Below are positions 1 through 5,269 of a DNA stretch of 6,232 nt, piece after piece. The translations under genes were made by a program, and so were the position numbers. The stretch covers positions 1-6,232 of the forward strand of contig JAISAX010000608.1 in the NCBI GenBank assembly GCA_031266495.1. Direction: 5' to 3'. The DNA comes from Opitutaceae bacterium. GTDB taxonomy: Bacteria; Verrucomicrobiota; Verrucomicrobiae; Opitutales; Opitutaceae. Position 1 is the stretch's first letter. Each line of letters starts with the position of its first letter. The notes under the pieces were generated by a model. It was not told where the DNA came from. It did not search any database and saw nothing but the letters and a program-made list of their open reading frames with translations.

Positions 1-474
1 GAAAAAAAGTTCGAGCAATTGTGGCTGCTGTTCCTGACGGCGATCAACGACACGACGCAAGAGCCGCCAAAGGAATTGCTGGCGACAAAGGAAACGAAAA
101 AAGCGCTGGACTATCTTGAACGCGCGGCCTTCACGCCCGAGCAACTGCGCACGTATGATGGGTATTGGGACGCCATCCGCCTCGAACGCAGCCGCTCCAT
201 CGGCATGTTCGACGCGGGCCTTGCCAAGGGAGAAGCCCTCGGCCTCGCCAAAGGCAAGGCCGAGGGCCTCGCCGAGGGCAAGGCCGAGGGACTCGCTGAA
301 GGAGAAGCCCTCGGCATCGAAAAAGGCAAAGCCGAGGGGGAAGCCGTCGGTATAGCCAAGGGAGAAGCCAATGCCAATCTGACCCATGCCCGCAAGATGA
401 AGGCCAAAGGGTTTTCTCCGGAAGACATCGCCGAAATCACCGGCATCTCCATCGCACAACTCCGTCGGCTCTGA
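1..474 (+). CDS. Rpn family recombination-promoting nuclease / PD-(D/E)XK transposase-like protein, C-terminal part
   Basis: The frame is open from the first base of the window, so this is the last 157 residues of a longer protein whose start and catalytic PD-(D/E)XK domain lie upstream. Visible first is a helical segment typical of the end of the nuclease domain (KKFEQLWLLFLTAIND, then ELLATKETKKALDYLERAAF). A Gly/Lys/Ala/Glu repeat tract follows at about residues 76-123, built on GKAEGLAE/GEALG units, and then a closing helix with GFSPEDIAEITGISIAQL. Rpn (YhgA-like) proteins are magnesium-dependent DNA nucleases linked to RecA-independent recombination, and such Gly-Lys-Ala-Glu repeats with a short degenerate helix-turn-helix-like end are common in the group. 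A TTG at 19 is only an internal codon. Family identity comes from the tail alone; the active site cannot be judged here. Confidence 0.8.
   Translation, partial: EKKFEQLWLLFLTAINDTTQEPPKELLATKETKKALDYLERAAFTPEQLRTYDGYWDAIRLERSRSIGMFDAGLAKGEALGLAKGKAEGLAEGKAEGLAEGEALGIEKGKAEGEAVGIAKGEANANLTHARKMKAKGFSPEDIAEITGISIAQLRRL
226..369 (+). repeat. In-frame tandem repeat coding for GKAEGLAE-type units
   Basis: A 24-bp unit occurs twice in tandem at 253-276 and 277-300; the two copies differ at only a few positions. A diverged GAGAAGCCCTCGG block at 230-242 recurs exactly 72 bp (three units) later at 302-314. The array keeps the reading frame of the nuclease and encodes alternating Gly-(Lys/Glu)-Ala stretches. 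Such arrays expand and contract by slippage, so length variation between relatives is expected. Confidence 0.8.
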
Positions 475-476
475 CT

Positions 477-503
477 GTCGGCTTGCCGGGTTGACCTTTT
501 TTT
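477..503 (+). terminator. Probable rho-independent terminator after the Rpn-type gene
   Basis: Three bases after the stop, GTCGGC (477-482) can pair with GTTGAC (490-495), including two G-U pairs, across a 7-nt loop. One base later a run of seven T follows (497-503). The stem is weak but its position and the T-tract fit a terminator for the + strand gene. It overlaps the last codon of the convergent GH95 gene. Confidence 0.45.
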
Positions 504-3105
504 ACGTCGCACCCGGAAGAGAAGGAGAATCGGTCCGGAGGTCGAGGTCGAGGCCGGGGCCGGCGAGGACCATTTCAGCGCCGGGTTGCAGGCGCATCTT
601 TTTCAGGACATCGCCGTGGCGGACGCAGACGGTGGTGGCGGTTGATGCGGACGCAGGGAGGCGCAGCGCGACGCGCACGGGTGTGGCGTCCGCCCATTGC
701 AGGTCCACCTCGCAGCCGCCGCGCGCACGGAAACCCCGGAAGGAACCGGCGGACCAGGCGGGAGGCAACGCCGGGAGCAGATGGATCACCGGCAAGCCGA
801 GGGAGGGGGGGGGGGAGGGAGGAGCGCCGGGCGCGGGCGCGTCCACGTCCTCATCGGGTTCCGTTTCGTGGCTTTGCAACAACATTTCGAGGATCGCGGC
901 GGCGCCGCCGAAATTGCCGTCGATCTGGAAGGGCGGGTGCGCGCAGAAGAGATTCGGGTAAGTGCCGCCATCTTCGTAGGCCGTATCGCGGTTGGCGAGG
1001 GAGGCGGTTTCGACGGGCGCGAGGAGGTTGCCGAGGAGGCGGTGGGCGCGTTCACCGTCGCCGAGGCGGGCCCACATGCAGGCTTTCCAGGCCATGCACC
1101 AGCCGGTGCCGGCATCCCCGCGACGTTCGAGAGTCACGCGGATGGCGCGGGCGAGGCCGGGAGTGCGGCGAGGGGAAATGAGATCGCCCGGATGCAGCCC
1201 GAAGGCGTGCGAGACATGACGGTGCTGCGGATCAAGCTCCTCGTAGTCATCAAGCCATTCGAGCAACTGGCCATGGCGACCCACGGCGGGCAGCGGGAGC
1301 CGGGCGGCGGCGGCGGCGACCTGCGCGAGAAAATCGCGATCCCCGGCGATGGAGGCGGCGGCGAGCGGACGCCGGCCGAGGAGCTGCGCGGCCAGGGCGG
1401 TGCGGCGAAAGAGGAGGGCAAGGAGCTGGCTGTCCATCGCGCAGCCGGCGCAAAGAACACCGACTTCGCCATTGGGGAGGCGGTAGGTGTTTTCCGGCGA
1501 GCAGGAGGGCGAGAGCACGAGGCGGCCGCGGGCATCCTCGACGAGGAAATCGAGAAAAAAGAGGGAAGCTTCCCGGAGCAGTGCGTAAGCGGCGGCGAGC
1601 GAGCCGGGATCGCGGTCGTAGTCAAAACGGTCCCACGCATGCAGCACGAGCCAGGCGCCGCCGATCGTCCAGTAGGAGGCGCCGGCGTTGCGGTCGGTCG
1701 GGCAGGAGTCGGCCCAGAGGTCGGTATTGTGGTGGGCGACAAAACCGCGGCAACCGTACATGACGCGCGCGGTTTCGCGGCCGGATTCGACGACGCGGTC
1801 GAGATGATCGAAGAGCGGCTGGTGGCAGTCGGCGAGGTTGGCCGGCTCCGCGATCCAGTAATTCATCTCGGTGTTGATATTGATCGTGTATTTGGAGCCC
1901 CACGACGGCCAGAAGTCGGCGTTCCAGAGCCCCTGCAGATTGGCGGGGAGGCTGCCGGGGCGGCTGGAGGAGATGAGCAGGTAACGCGCGTAGTTGAAAT
2001 ACAGAGACGCGAGAACCGGGTCTCCGCCGGACTCGCGGGCGCGCTTGAGCCGGAGATCGACGGGGACAGCTCCCGCCCCGCCTTCGGTGGCGGTGGCGGG
2101 CGCAGCGGCGGGCGCGCCGAGCGTGAGGGTGGCGCGGTCGAAGCGAGAGCGATATTCACGCTCGTGGTCGGCGCGGATTTTATCCCAGCCGCGGGCGAGC
2201 GCGGAGCCGGTGCGCTCGATGACAAAGGCGGCGGGGTCATCTTCGCGGAAGGAGGTGGCGGCGGCGAGCACGAGGGTGACGGAGTCGGCGGCGTCGATGC
2301 AGAGGGTTTCCCCGATACGGCGGAGCGCGCCACCCGCGGCCCGGGCGCGCAGGCCGACGGCGAAACGCACGCCGTCCTCACCGCCGGCGCGGCCGCGGAG
2401 CAGGAGCGCGGGGGACGTGCGGGCGTCGGCGGGCTCCCGGGCTGCGTCGGCGACGAAGCCGACCGTGTCGGCATAACGGGTGGAGTAGCTTTCGCGCGGA
2501 CCACGTTCGAGGCGGAGGCGAAGGGTGAGCCCGCCGGGGCGGCCGGCGCGAAGGTGGAGGGCGATCACCTGGTCCACGGCGCTGGCGAGGTGGCGGCGGG
2601 CATACGGCGTGTTGTCGAGCGTGTAGTCCACGGACATGACGGCCGTGCGCAGATCGAGGGAGCGGCGGTAATGTGACAGGAGCGCGGGATCGAATCGCGG
2701 AGTGGCGTAACCGGAAGCGAGCGCCATTTCATCGGCGGAGACGGAGACCGGGGCGCCGGGGTGCTCGAAGTGGAGGAACAGGTCGGCGAGAGGCTCGTAG
2801 CAGCGCTGGCTGTCGGGGATGCCGGCCAGCGCATCGTGCACGAGGTCGTGGGCGGCGGCGAGGCGTCCGTCGGCGAGGAGTTTTCGAAGGACCGGGAGGT
2901 GTTCGCGGGCGTCAGGGTTGCGACGGTCGCGCGGGCCGCCGTTCCAGAGCGAGTCTTCGTTGAGCTGGAGGCGTTCGGCGACGATGTCGCCATGGATCAT
3001 GGCGCCGAAGCGGCCGTTGCCGACGGGCAGGGCGCGATTCCAGTCCTGCCGGGCAGGCTGGTCAAACCAGAGGGAAGTGAACGGGTCGGGGAGTGCGTCA
3101 AGCAT
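502..3105 (-). CDS. Glycoside hydrolase family 95 protein (alpha-L-fucosidase type)
   Basis: A full-length GH95 inverting glycosidase; characterised members remove terminal alpha-1,2-L-fucose (some act on L-galactose) from oligosaccharides and plant xyloglucan. Numbering below is from the GTG at 3126. The N-terminal domain opens with LWFDQPARQDW and LPVGNGRFGAM. The (alpha/alpha)6 catalytic core carries ANLQGLWNADFWPSWG and TININTEMNYW (413-424, the Asn-x-Asn pair of the active site). It also has SPSCSPEN with the expected general-acid Glu545, HRHVSH (635-640), and QIDGNFGG with Asp736, matching the base-side residue of the Bifidobacterium enzyme. All key residues are intact. A Pro/Asp-rich insert (about 755-778) precedes the C-terminal beta domain. 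There is no signal peptide, so it probably acts in the cytoplasm on imported oligosaccharides. I chose ATG 3105 (867 residues); GTG 3126 (874 residues) has a GGAG only three bases upstream and is a real alternative. Exact substrate is unproven. Confidence 0.93.
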   Translation of the reverse strand: MLDALPDPFTSLWFDQPARQDWNRALPVGNGRFGAMIHGDIVAERLQLNEDSLWNGGPRDRRNPDAREHLPVLRKLLADGRLAAAHDLVHDALAGIPDSQRCYEPLADLFLHFEHPGAPVSVSADEMALASGYATPRFDPALLSHYRRSLDLRTAVMSVDYTLDNTPYARRHLASAVDQVIALHLRAGRPGGLTLRLRLERGPRESYSTRYADTVGFVADAAREPADARTSPALLLRGRAGGEDGVRFAVGLRARAAGGALRRIGETLCIDAADSVTLVLAAATSFREDDPAAFVIERTGSALARGWDKIRADHEREYRSRFDRATLTLGAPAAAPATATEGGAGAVPVDLRLKRARESGGDPVLASLYFNYARYLLISSSRPGSLPANLQGLWNADFWPSWGSKYTININTEMNYWIAEPANLADCHQPLFDHLDRVVESGRETARVMYGCRGFVAHHNTDLWADSCPTDRNAGASYWTIGGAWLVLHAWDRFDYDRDPGSLAAAYALLREASLFFLDFLVEDARGRLVLSPSCSPENTYRLPNGEVGVLCAGCAMDSQLLALLFRRTALAAQLLGRRPLAAASIAGDRDFLAQVAAAAARLPLPAVGRHGQLLEWLDDYEELDPQHRHVSHAFGLHPGDLISPRRTPGLARAIRVTLERRGDAGTGWCMAWKACMWARLGDGERAHRLLGNLLAPVETASLANRDTAYEDGGTYPNLFCAHPPFQIDGNFGGAAAILEMLLQSHETEPDEDVDAPAPGAPPSPPPSLGLPVIHLLPALPPAWSAGSFRGFRARGGCEVDLQWADATPVRVALRLPASASTATTVCVRHGDVLKKMRLQPGAEMVLAGPGLDLDLRTDSPSLPGAT

Positions 3106-3136
3106 GGAGTGAATGGAAATACGCACTCACTCCATG
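3103..3136. promoter_or_regulatory. Perfect 10-bp inverted repeat over the GH95 start region
   Basis: CATGGAGTGA at 3103-3112 and TCACTCCATG at 3127-3136 are exact inverted copies separated by 14 bp. The repeat covers both possible start codons of the GH95 gene: GTG 3126 sits in the spacer and ATG 3105 in one arm, while the only GGAG-type ribosome-binding sequence lies in the other arm. It could be an operator for a dimeric regulator or, in the mRNA, a hairpin that hides the ribosome-binding site. Which, if either, is inference. Confidence 0.5.
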
Positions 3137-3277
3137 GAGGCGGGGAGGGGCCGCTTCAACCGGCTTTTCCGGGTCTGCCGCAAAATATCTCCGCGTAACC
3201 CCGTAAACGAAGCCGGAAATCCCCCGGAATCCGTCCTTTCGGAAAATCCCCCATCCTTACGCCGGGAATGCGTCCGC

Positions 3278-3306
3278 TTGGCGTTTTGGGCAGGGGCGTC
3301 TATAGT
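3278..3306 (+). promoter_or_regulatory. Sigma70-like promoter reading right
   Basis: TTGGCG at 3278-3283 and TATAGT at 3301-3306 are separated by exactly 17 bp, giving a start near 3313. This is the best promoter match on the + strand of the window. The first start codon downstream is ATG 3359, about 46 bases after the predicted transcript start. Confidence 0.5.
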
Positions 3307-3358
3307 CCTCGTCCTGTTACGTCTCTTGCCCCAGGCGGCGCCGTTTGCCGTTCTGGCC

Positions 3359-3673
3359 ATGAAAAAAGAAACCACCGGTCCAACCGGTCGCATCCTCCGC
3401 CATGGCCAACGCGCCGACGAGGTGACTACCGAAGCCATCCGTGCACGGCGGGATGCGGAGCGCCGGCCTGCGCCTGCGGCAAGGAGGAGGCGTGCAACTG
3501 ACGTTCCGCTTCCAGCCAGTGTTTTTCGGCGAAACCTTCTGGGCAGCCATCCTGCTCCCACAGTTCGCGGGCGCGGCGGGCGATTTCCTCGTGGGCGGCT
3601 GTTCAGGCGGACAGAATCGGAGAATGTGATTTTGGTGCTCACAGGAAGTACGAGAGAATTGATTCGGGAATGA
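3359..3673 (+). CDS. Uncertain small ORF downstream of a promoter, possibly a 3'-decayed gene
   Basis: The 104-codon frame begins MKKETTGPTGRILRHGQRAD and stays plausible for about 36 residues (acidic/basic, with VTTEAIRARRDAERR). It then becomes Arg/Pro-rich, as expected of out-of-frame GC-rich DNA. No Shine-Dalgarno sequence precedes the ATG. In favour of a gene are the upstream promoter and the reasonable start. Against it, from about 3426 onward it runs antisense to the DUF2934 remnant, so the downstream part is probably a shadow. My reading is the N-terminal stub of a small protein whose own 3' part is gone. I do not recognise a family with certainty. Confidence 0.25.
   Translation: MKKETTGPTGRILRHGQRADEVTTEAIRARRDAERRPAPAARRRRATDVPLPASVFRRNLLGSHPAPTVRGRGGRFPRGRLFRRTESENVILVLTGSTRELIRE
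3426..3642 (-). pseudogene. Frameshifted DUF2934-family small protein
   Basis: On the - strand the frame ending at TAG 3426-3428 reads EEIARRARELWEQDG, then CPEGFAEKHWLEAERQL. This is the DUF2934 pattern (E-I-x-x-R-A-x-E-L-W-x-x-x-G, P-E-G, W-L-x-A-E-R-x-L). That frame has no start codon: an in-frame TGA (3603-3605) lies four codons before the domain. The neighbouring frame opens at GTG 3642 with MSTKITFSDSVRLNS. Removing one C from the CCC at about 3592-3595 joins the two into a plausible 71-residue protein. Hence I call a single-base frameshift, by mutation or sequencing error in a homopolymer. DUF2934 proteins are small and of unknown function. No ribosome-binding site is visible. The ORF upstream ends in TGA overlapping this GTG, but that ORF is not convincing. 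Confidence 0.55.
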
Positions 3674-4057
3674 AGACGGCGACGCGGTTCATTGACAGAC
3701 TGTGCCACAGCGGGGCGGCGGCGGGTATCGGCTTTCCGCCCCACCTGTTTTTCCTGCCTTCGCAGGTCCGGCGCATGAGGCATTCCCCGGTGTGTGTGTG
3801 TGGGGGGGGGGGGGAGGCGCGCGGCGCGGCCCTTTTGTATTCATGGAACCACTTCGCGGGCGCGCCGGAGGCCGACGGTGCAAAACGCAACCATGGAGCC
3901 TGCGAATCGGGCAATCCGTCACCACACGATCGGCCGGCGGAAACACGGGCGTTTCAATGCGAGCGAGTTAGGCCGCTGGCACTGGTCCAGAGAGGTGACT
4001 TCCGGAAAGCCGGCACAACGCCGCCGCCCCGCACGCACAATCAACCCTCCCGCACCG
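3643..4057. other. Gene-poor stretch with low-complexity DNA
   Basis: About 400 bp in which no frame on either strand looks like a real protein; the open frames are Arg/Pro/His-rich GC artefacts. The only structured element I see is the TG/G microsatellite at 3791-3814. Confidence 0.5.
3791..3814. repeat. (TG)6 dinucleotide repeat fused to a 13-base G run
   Basis: Six TG units at 3791-3802 pass directly into thirteen consecutive G (3802-3814). Both are simple-sequence tracts prone to slippage. They are not inside any gene I can support, and no promoter is evident next to them. Confidence 0.9.
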
Positions 4058-4216
4058 ATGTCATTCACGAACAAAAAACTCCATGGCAAGAAAGTCGCCA
4101 TCCTCGCTACCGACGGCTTTGAAGAAAGCGAATTGCTCAAACCCCGCGCCGCGCTCGATGCGGAAGGCCGCCCTGCCCCGCCGCCAGCGTCCTGGGGTCG
4201 CGCGCGGACTGCGTAA
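4058..4216 (+). pseudogene. DJ-1/PfpI family gene remnant (N-terminal fragment)
   Basis: ATG 4058 starts MSFTNKKLHGKKVAILATDG followed by FEESELLKPRAALDAEG. This is the opening beta-strand and helix of DJ-1/PfpI (type 1 glutamine amidotransferase-like) proteins, which include cysteine proteases, glyoxalases and deglycases of about 180-190 residues. After roughly 37 residues the family sequence stops and a short GC-rich tail runs to TAA at 4216. The nucleophile-elbow cysteine, the middle and the C-terminus are all absent from the window. The abrupt change suggests an internal deletion. No Shine-Dalgarno precedes the start. The N-terminal match is clear; whether the 52-codon stub is expressed is unknown. 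Confidence 0.65.
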
Positions 4217-4225
4217 TTTTTACAC

Positions 4226-4256
4226 GAGAGGGCATGTTCACGAAACATGCCCTCTC
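4226..4256. terminator. Perfect 13-bp hairpin, terminator-like
   Basis: GAGAGGGCATGTT (4226-4238) and AACATGCCCTCTC (4244-4256) form a perfect 13-bp stem around a 5-nt loop, ten bases after the stop of the DJ-1 remnant. There is no T-tract directly after the stem on either strand, so it is not a textbook intrinsic terminator. Its place after the stub suggests it was the terminator of the intact DJ-1/PfpI gene. Confidence 0.45.
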
Positions 4257-4611
4257 TCCCCCTGCGCCAACTCATGTTCGGCCCAGTTGGTTTTTCCGCC
4301 CGGCAATCTCACCGGTTTGATTTTCCGGATAGCGTTTCCGAACGCATGCGGATTCGGGTGCTTCTTCGCTTTGGGCCTCCGCCTAGCCTCTACGCGTATT
4401 CCCTCCGCATCAGGCCGGCGAGTGGACCATACATTCTGTTCAAGCCATCGCCCGCTATTGGTCCGGGACATGCCGGCTGGCTAAAGCCGTGTGCAGGTGG
4501 CCTGCGCAGCGCCTGCAAGGGCTTTTCAACGGCTGGCGAGGGCGGGACAGGGCGGAGGGGGCAAGGGGGTGGAGAGAACGGGCCGAAAAACGCGCTTTTA
4601 AGGCTATTTTA
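4257..4611. other. Stretch without a recognisable gene
   Basis: Open frames exist on both strands (for example - strand 4238-4471, 77 codons), but none has a recognisable motif, a ribosome-binding site or plausible composition throughout. I cannot support a gene here. Confidence 0.4.
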
Positions 4612-4785
4612 TCAAACCATTGCGAGATTTTCCCAAAATCGACGCGGATTTACAACCCGCCAGCGAGCAATGAAGGATTGCTCGCGCCCCTCGCGCATCT
4701 CATACCACATGCCACGAGGCGACTTTTCTTCGTAGTTGGGCGCTTTGAGGACAGATTTCGAGGCAGGCGTGTTGGGCAATTTCAT
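4612..4785 (-). pseudogene. Possible N-terminal remnant of a tyrosine integrase next to the tRNA fragment
   Basis: From ATG 4785 a 57-codon frame reads MKLPNTPASKSVLKAPNYEE and then KSPRGMWYEMREGREQSFIARW. The 'SPRG-x-W-Y-E-x-R-x-G-x-x-x-x-F-x-x-R-W' pattern resembles the start of some phage-type site-specific recombinases from this group of bacteria. That resemblance is from memory and needs a search. The similarity seems to end near residue 42, and TGA comes at 4612. The catalytic C-terminal domain is absent from the following - strand sequence. The start lies 71 bp downstream of the CCA end of the tRNA-Pro fragment and reads away from it, the usual place for an island integrase. A TTG at 4821 would lengthen the frame by 12 codons. 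No ribosome-binding site is visible. Confidence 0.4.
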
Positions 4786-4856
4786 GCAACAATGCCCAAT
4801 ACAGGTAACATTTGGTTTCAATCCTTACCTCTGAAACGACCTCTCTCCTCTGAAAA

Positions 4857-4903
4857 TGGTCGGGGTGGTGAGATTCGAACTCACGGCCTCTACGTCCCGA
4901 ACG
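4857..4903 (-). other. 3' fragment of tRNA-Pro(CGG), putative integration (att) site
   Basis: On the - strand this reads CGTTCGGGACGTAG, then the T-arm GTGAG-TTCGAAT-CTCAC, the 3' acceptor strand CACCCCG, discriminator A and an encoded CCA. The anticodon loop TTCGGGA gives anticodon CGG, which reads the Pro codon CCG; the loop and the CGACCA end match bacterial tRNA-Pro(CGG). The D-arm, the 5' acceptor strand (expected CGGGGTG) and most of the 5' anticodon strand (expected CTACG, found AAGCG) are missing, so this cannot be a working tRNA. A duplicated tRNA 3' end starting at the anticodon arm is the footprint left by tyrosine-recombinase integration. By geometry the intact tRNA should lie to the right, beyond the window. 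Confidence 0.8.
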
Positions 4904-4944
4904 CTTTATTCTCCCATAGCAAATCAACGAGTTATATAACCGGT

Positions 4945-4979
4945 TGCCAAGGTTGCCCGTTTTCGTGGCAACCTTGGCA
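4945..4979 (-). terminator. Terminator hairpin of the toxin-antitoxin operon
   Basis: TGCCAAGGTTGCC (4945-4957) and GGCAACCTTGGCA (4967-4979) are perfect 13-bp inverted copies around a 9-nt loop. The stem starts five bases past the antitoxin stop on the - strand. The sequence after it on that strand is A/T-rich (TTATATAAC) rather than a pure T-run. It also separates the operon from the tRNA fragment. Confidence 0.65.
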
Positions 4980-4984
4980 TGGTT

Positions 4985-5269
4985 TTACACGGCGGCAAGC
5001 CGTTCTTCGGCGACCTCGGAGATCGTCTTTTTCTGCTTCTTCGCGACGGCGCGGAGGTGCTGGATCGTCACCGGATGGAGGCGCAACAGGACGGGCTTGT
5101 TGCCACTCGGCTTGCGTCCGGCGCCGGGCCGGGCTCCGCCGTGCAGGGGACGCCATTCCAGCGCCTCGAGATCGGGCAGGGCCTCGCCGTTGATGTCTTT
5201 GATGTTGGTCTGATAGCCCTCGGCGTCGAAGACCGGGGACTCAATATTTACGTTTTTTTTCTTTGGCAT
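4985..5269 (-). CDS. Ribbon-helix-helix antitoxin of a BrnT-type toxin-antitoxin pair
   Basis: A 94-residue protein from ATG 5267-5269, supported by GGAG at 5277-5280 seven bases upstream. The N-terminal half (MPKKKNVNIESPVFDAEGYQ to about residue 46) is an acidic, probably flexible segment. Next comes GGARPGAGRKP (about residues 48-58), a basic linker. A compact C-terminal domain follows (PVLLRLHPVTIQHLRAVAKK, then TISEVAEERL) whose strand-helix-helix pattern fits a MetJ/Arc-type DNA-binding fold. It overlaps the 3' end of the toxin gene by 29 bp in a different frame, so the pair is surely co-transcribed. By family logic it would bind and neutralise the toxin and repress the operon. Textbook BrnA has a different N-terminus and no GARPGAGRKP stretch, so I do not use that gene name. 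Antitoxin role is inferred from position and fold. Confidence 0.72.
   Translation of the reverse strand: MPKKKNVNIESPVFDAEGYQTNIKDINGEALPDLEALEWRPLHGGARPGAGRKPSGNKPVLLRLHPVTIQHLRAVAKKQKKTISEVAEERLAAV

Noticed and set aside
1863..2504. 213-codon - strand frame inside the GH95 gene
   Set aside because: Pro/Ser/Ala-rich alternate-frame shadow of the GH95 coding sequence.
697..2676. 659-codon open frame on + strand antisense to the GH95 gene
   Set aside because: It is Gly/Ala/Glu/Arg-rich with no motif. It exists because the GC-rich third positions of the GH95 codons remove stops on the opposite strand. The GH95 frame carries all catalytic motifs.
3113..3358. Possible N-terminal extension with a hydrophobic stretch (AFWAGASIVLVLLRLLPQAA) ahead of ATG 3359
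   Set aside because: It overlaps the predicted -35/-10 promoter and the GH95 start palindrome, and its beginning lacks a ribosome-binding site. Probably chance.
3639..3692. Short - strand peptide MNRVAVFIPESILSYFL ending in TGA that overlaps the DUF2934 GTG
   Set aside because: Too short to assign. It vaguely recalls the start of XylR-type AraC regulators, but stops after 17 codons and nothing else of such a regulator is present.
3127..3783. 218-codon - strand open frame upstream of the GH95 gene
   Set aside because: Arg-rich composition without motifs; only residues near 3606-3642 are used, as the N-terminus of the DUF2934 remnant.
3979..4000. TGGCAC motif reminiscent of a sigma54 -24 box
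   Set aside because: No GC-containing -12 element at the required distance.
4663..4685. 9-bp inverted repeat GCGAGCAAT / ATTGCTCGC with a 5-nt loop
   Set aside because: It lies within the coding frame of the integrase-like remnant and has no T-tract; not enough to call a terminator or operator.
4931..4940. 10-bp palindrome GTTATATAAC beside the tRNA fragment
   Set aside because: Could be an integrase or host-factor binding site, but a single short A/T-rich palindrome is weak evidence; it is also part of the tail after the toxin-antitoxin terminator.
4489..5193. 234-codon + strand frame crossing the tRNA fragment and the antitoxin gene
   Set aside because: Its GGEIRTHG segment is the well-known translation of an antisense tRNA T-arm region; the rest is a shadow of the antitoxin gene.
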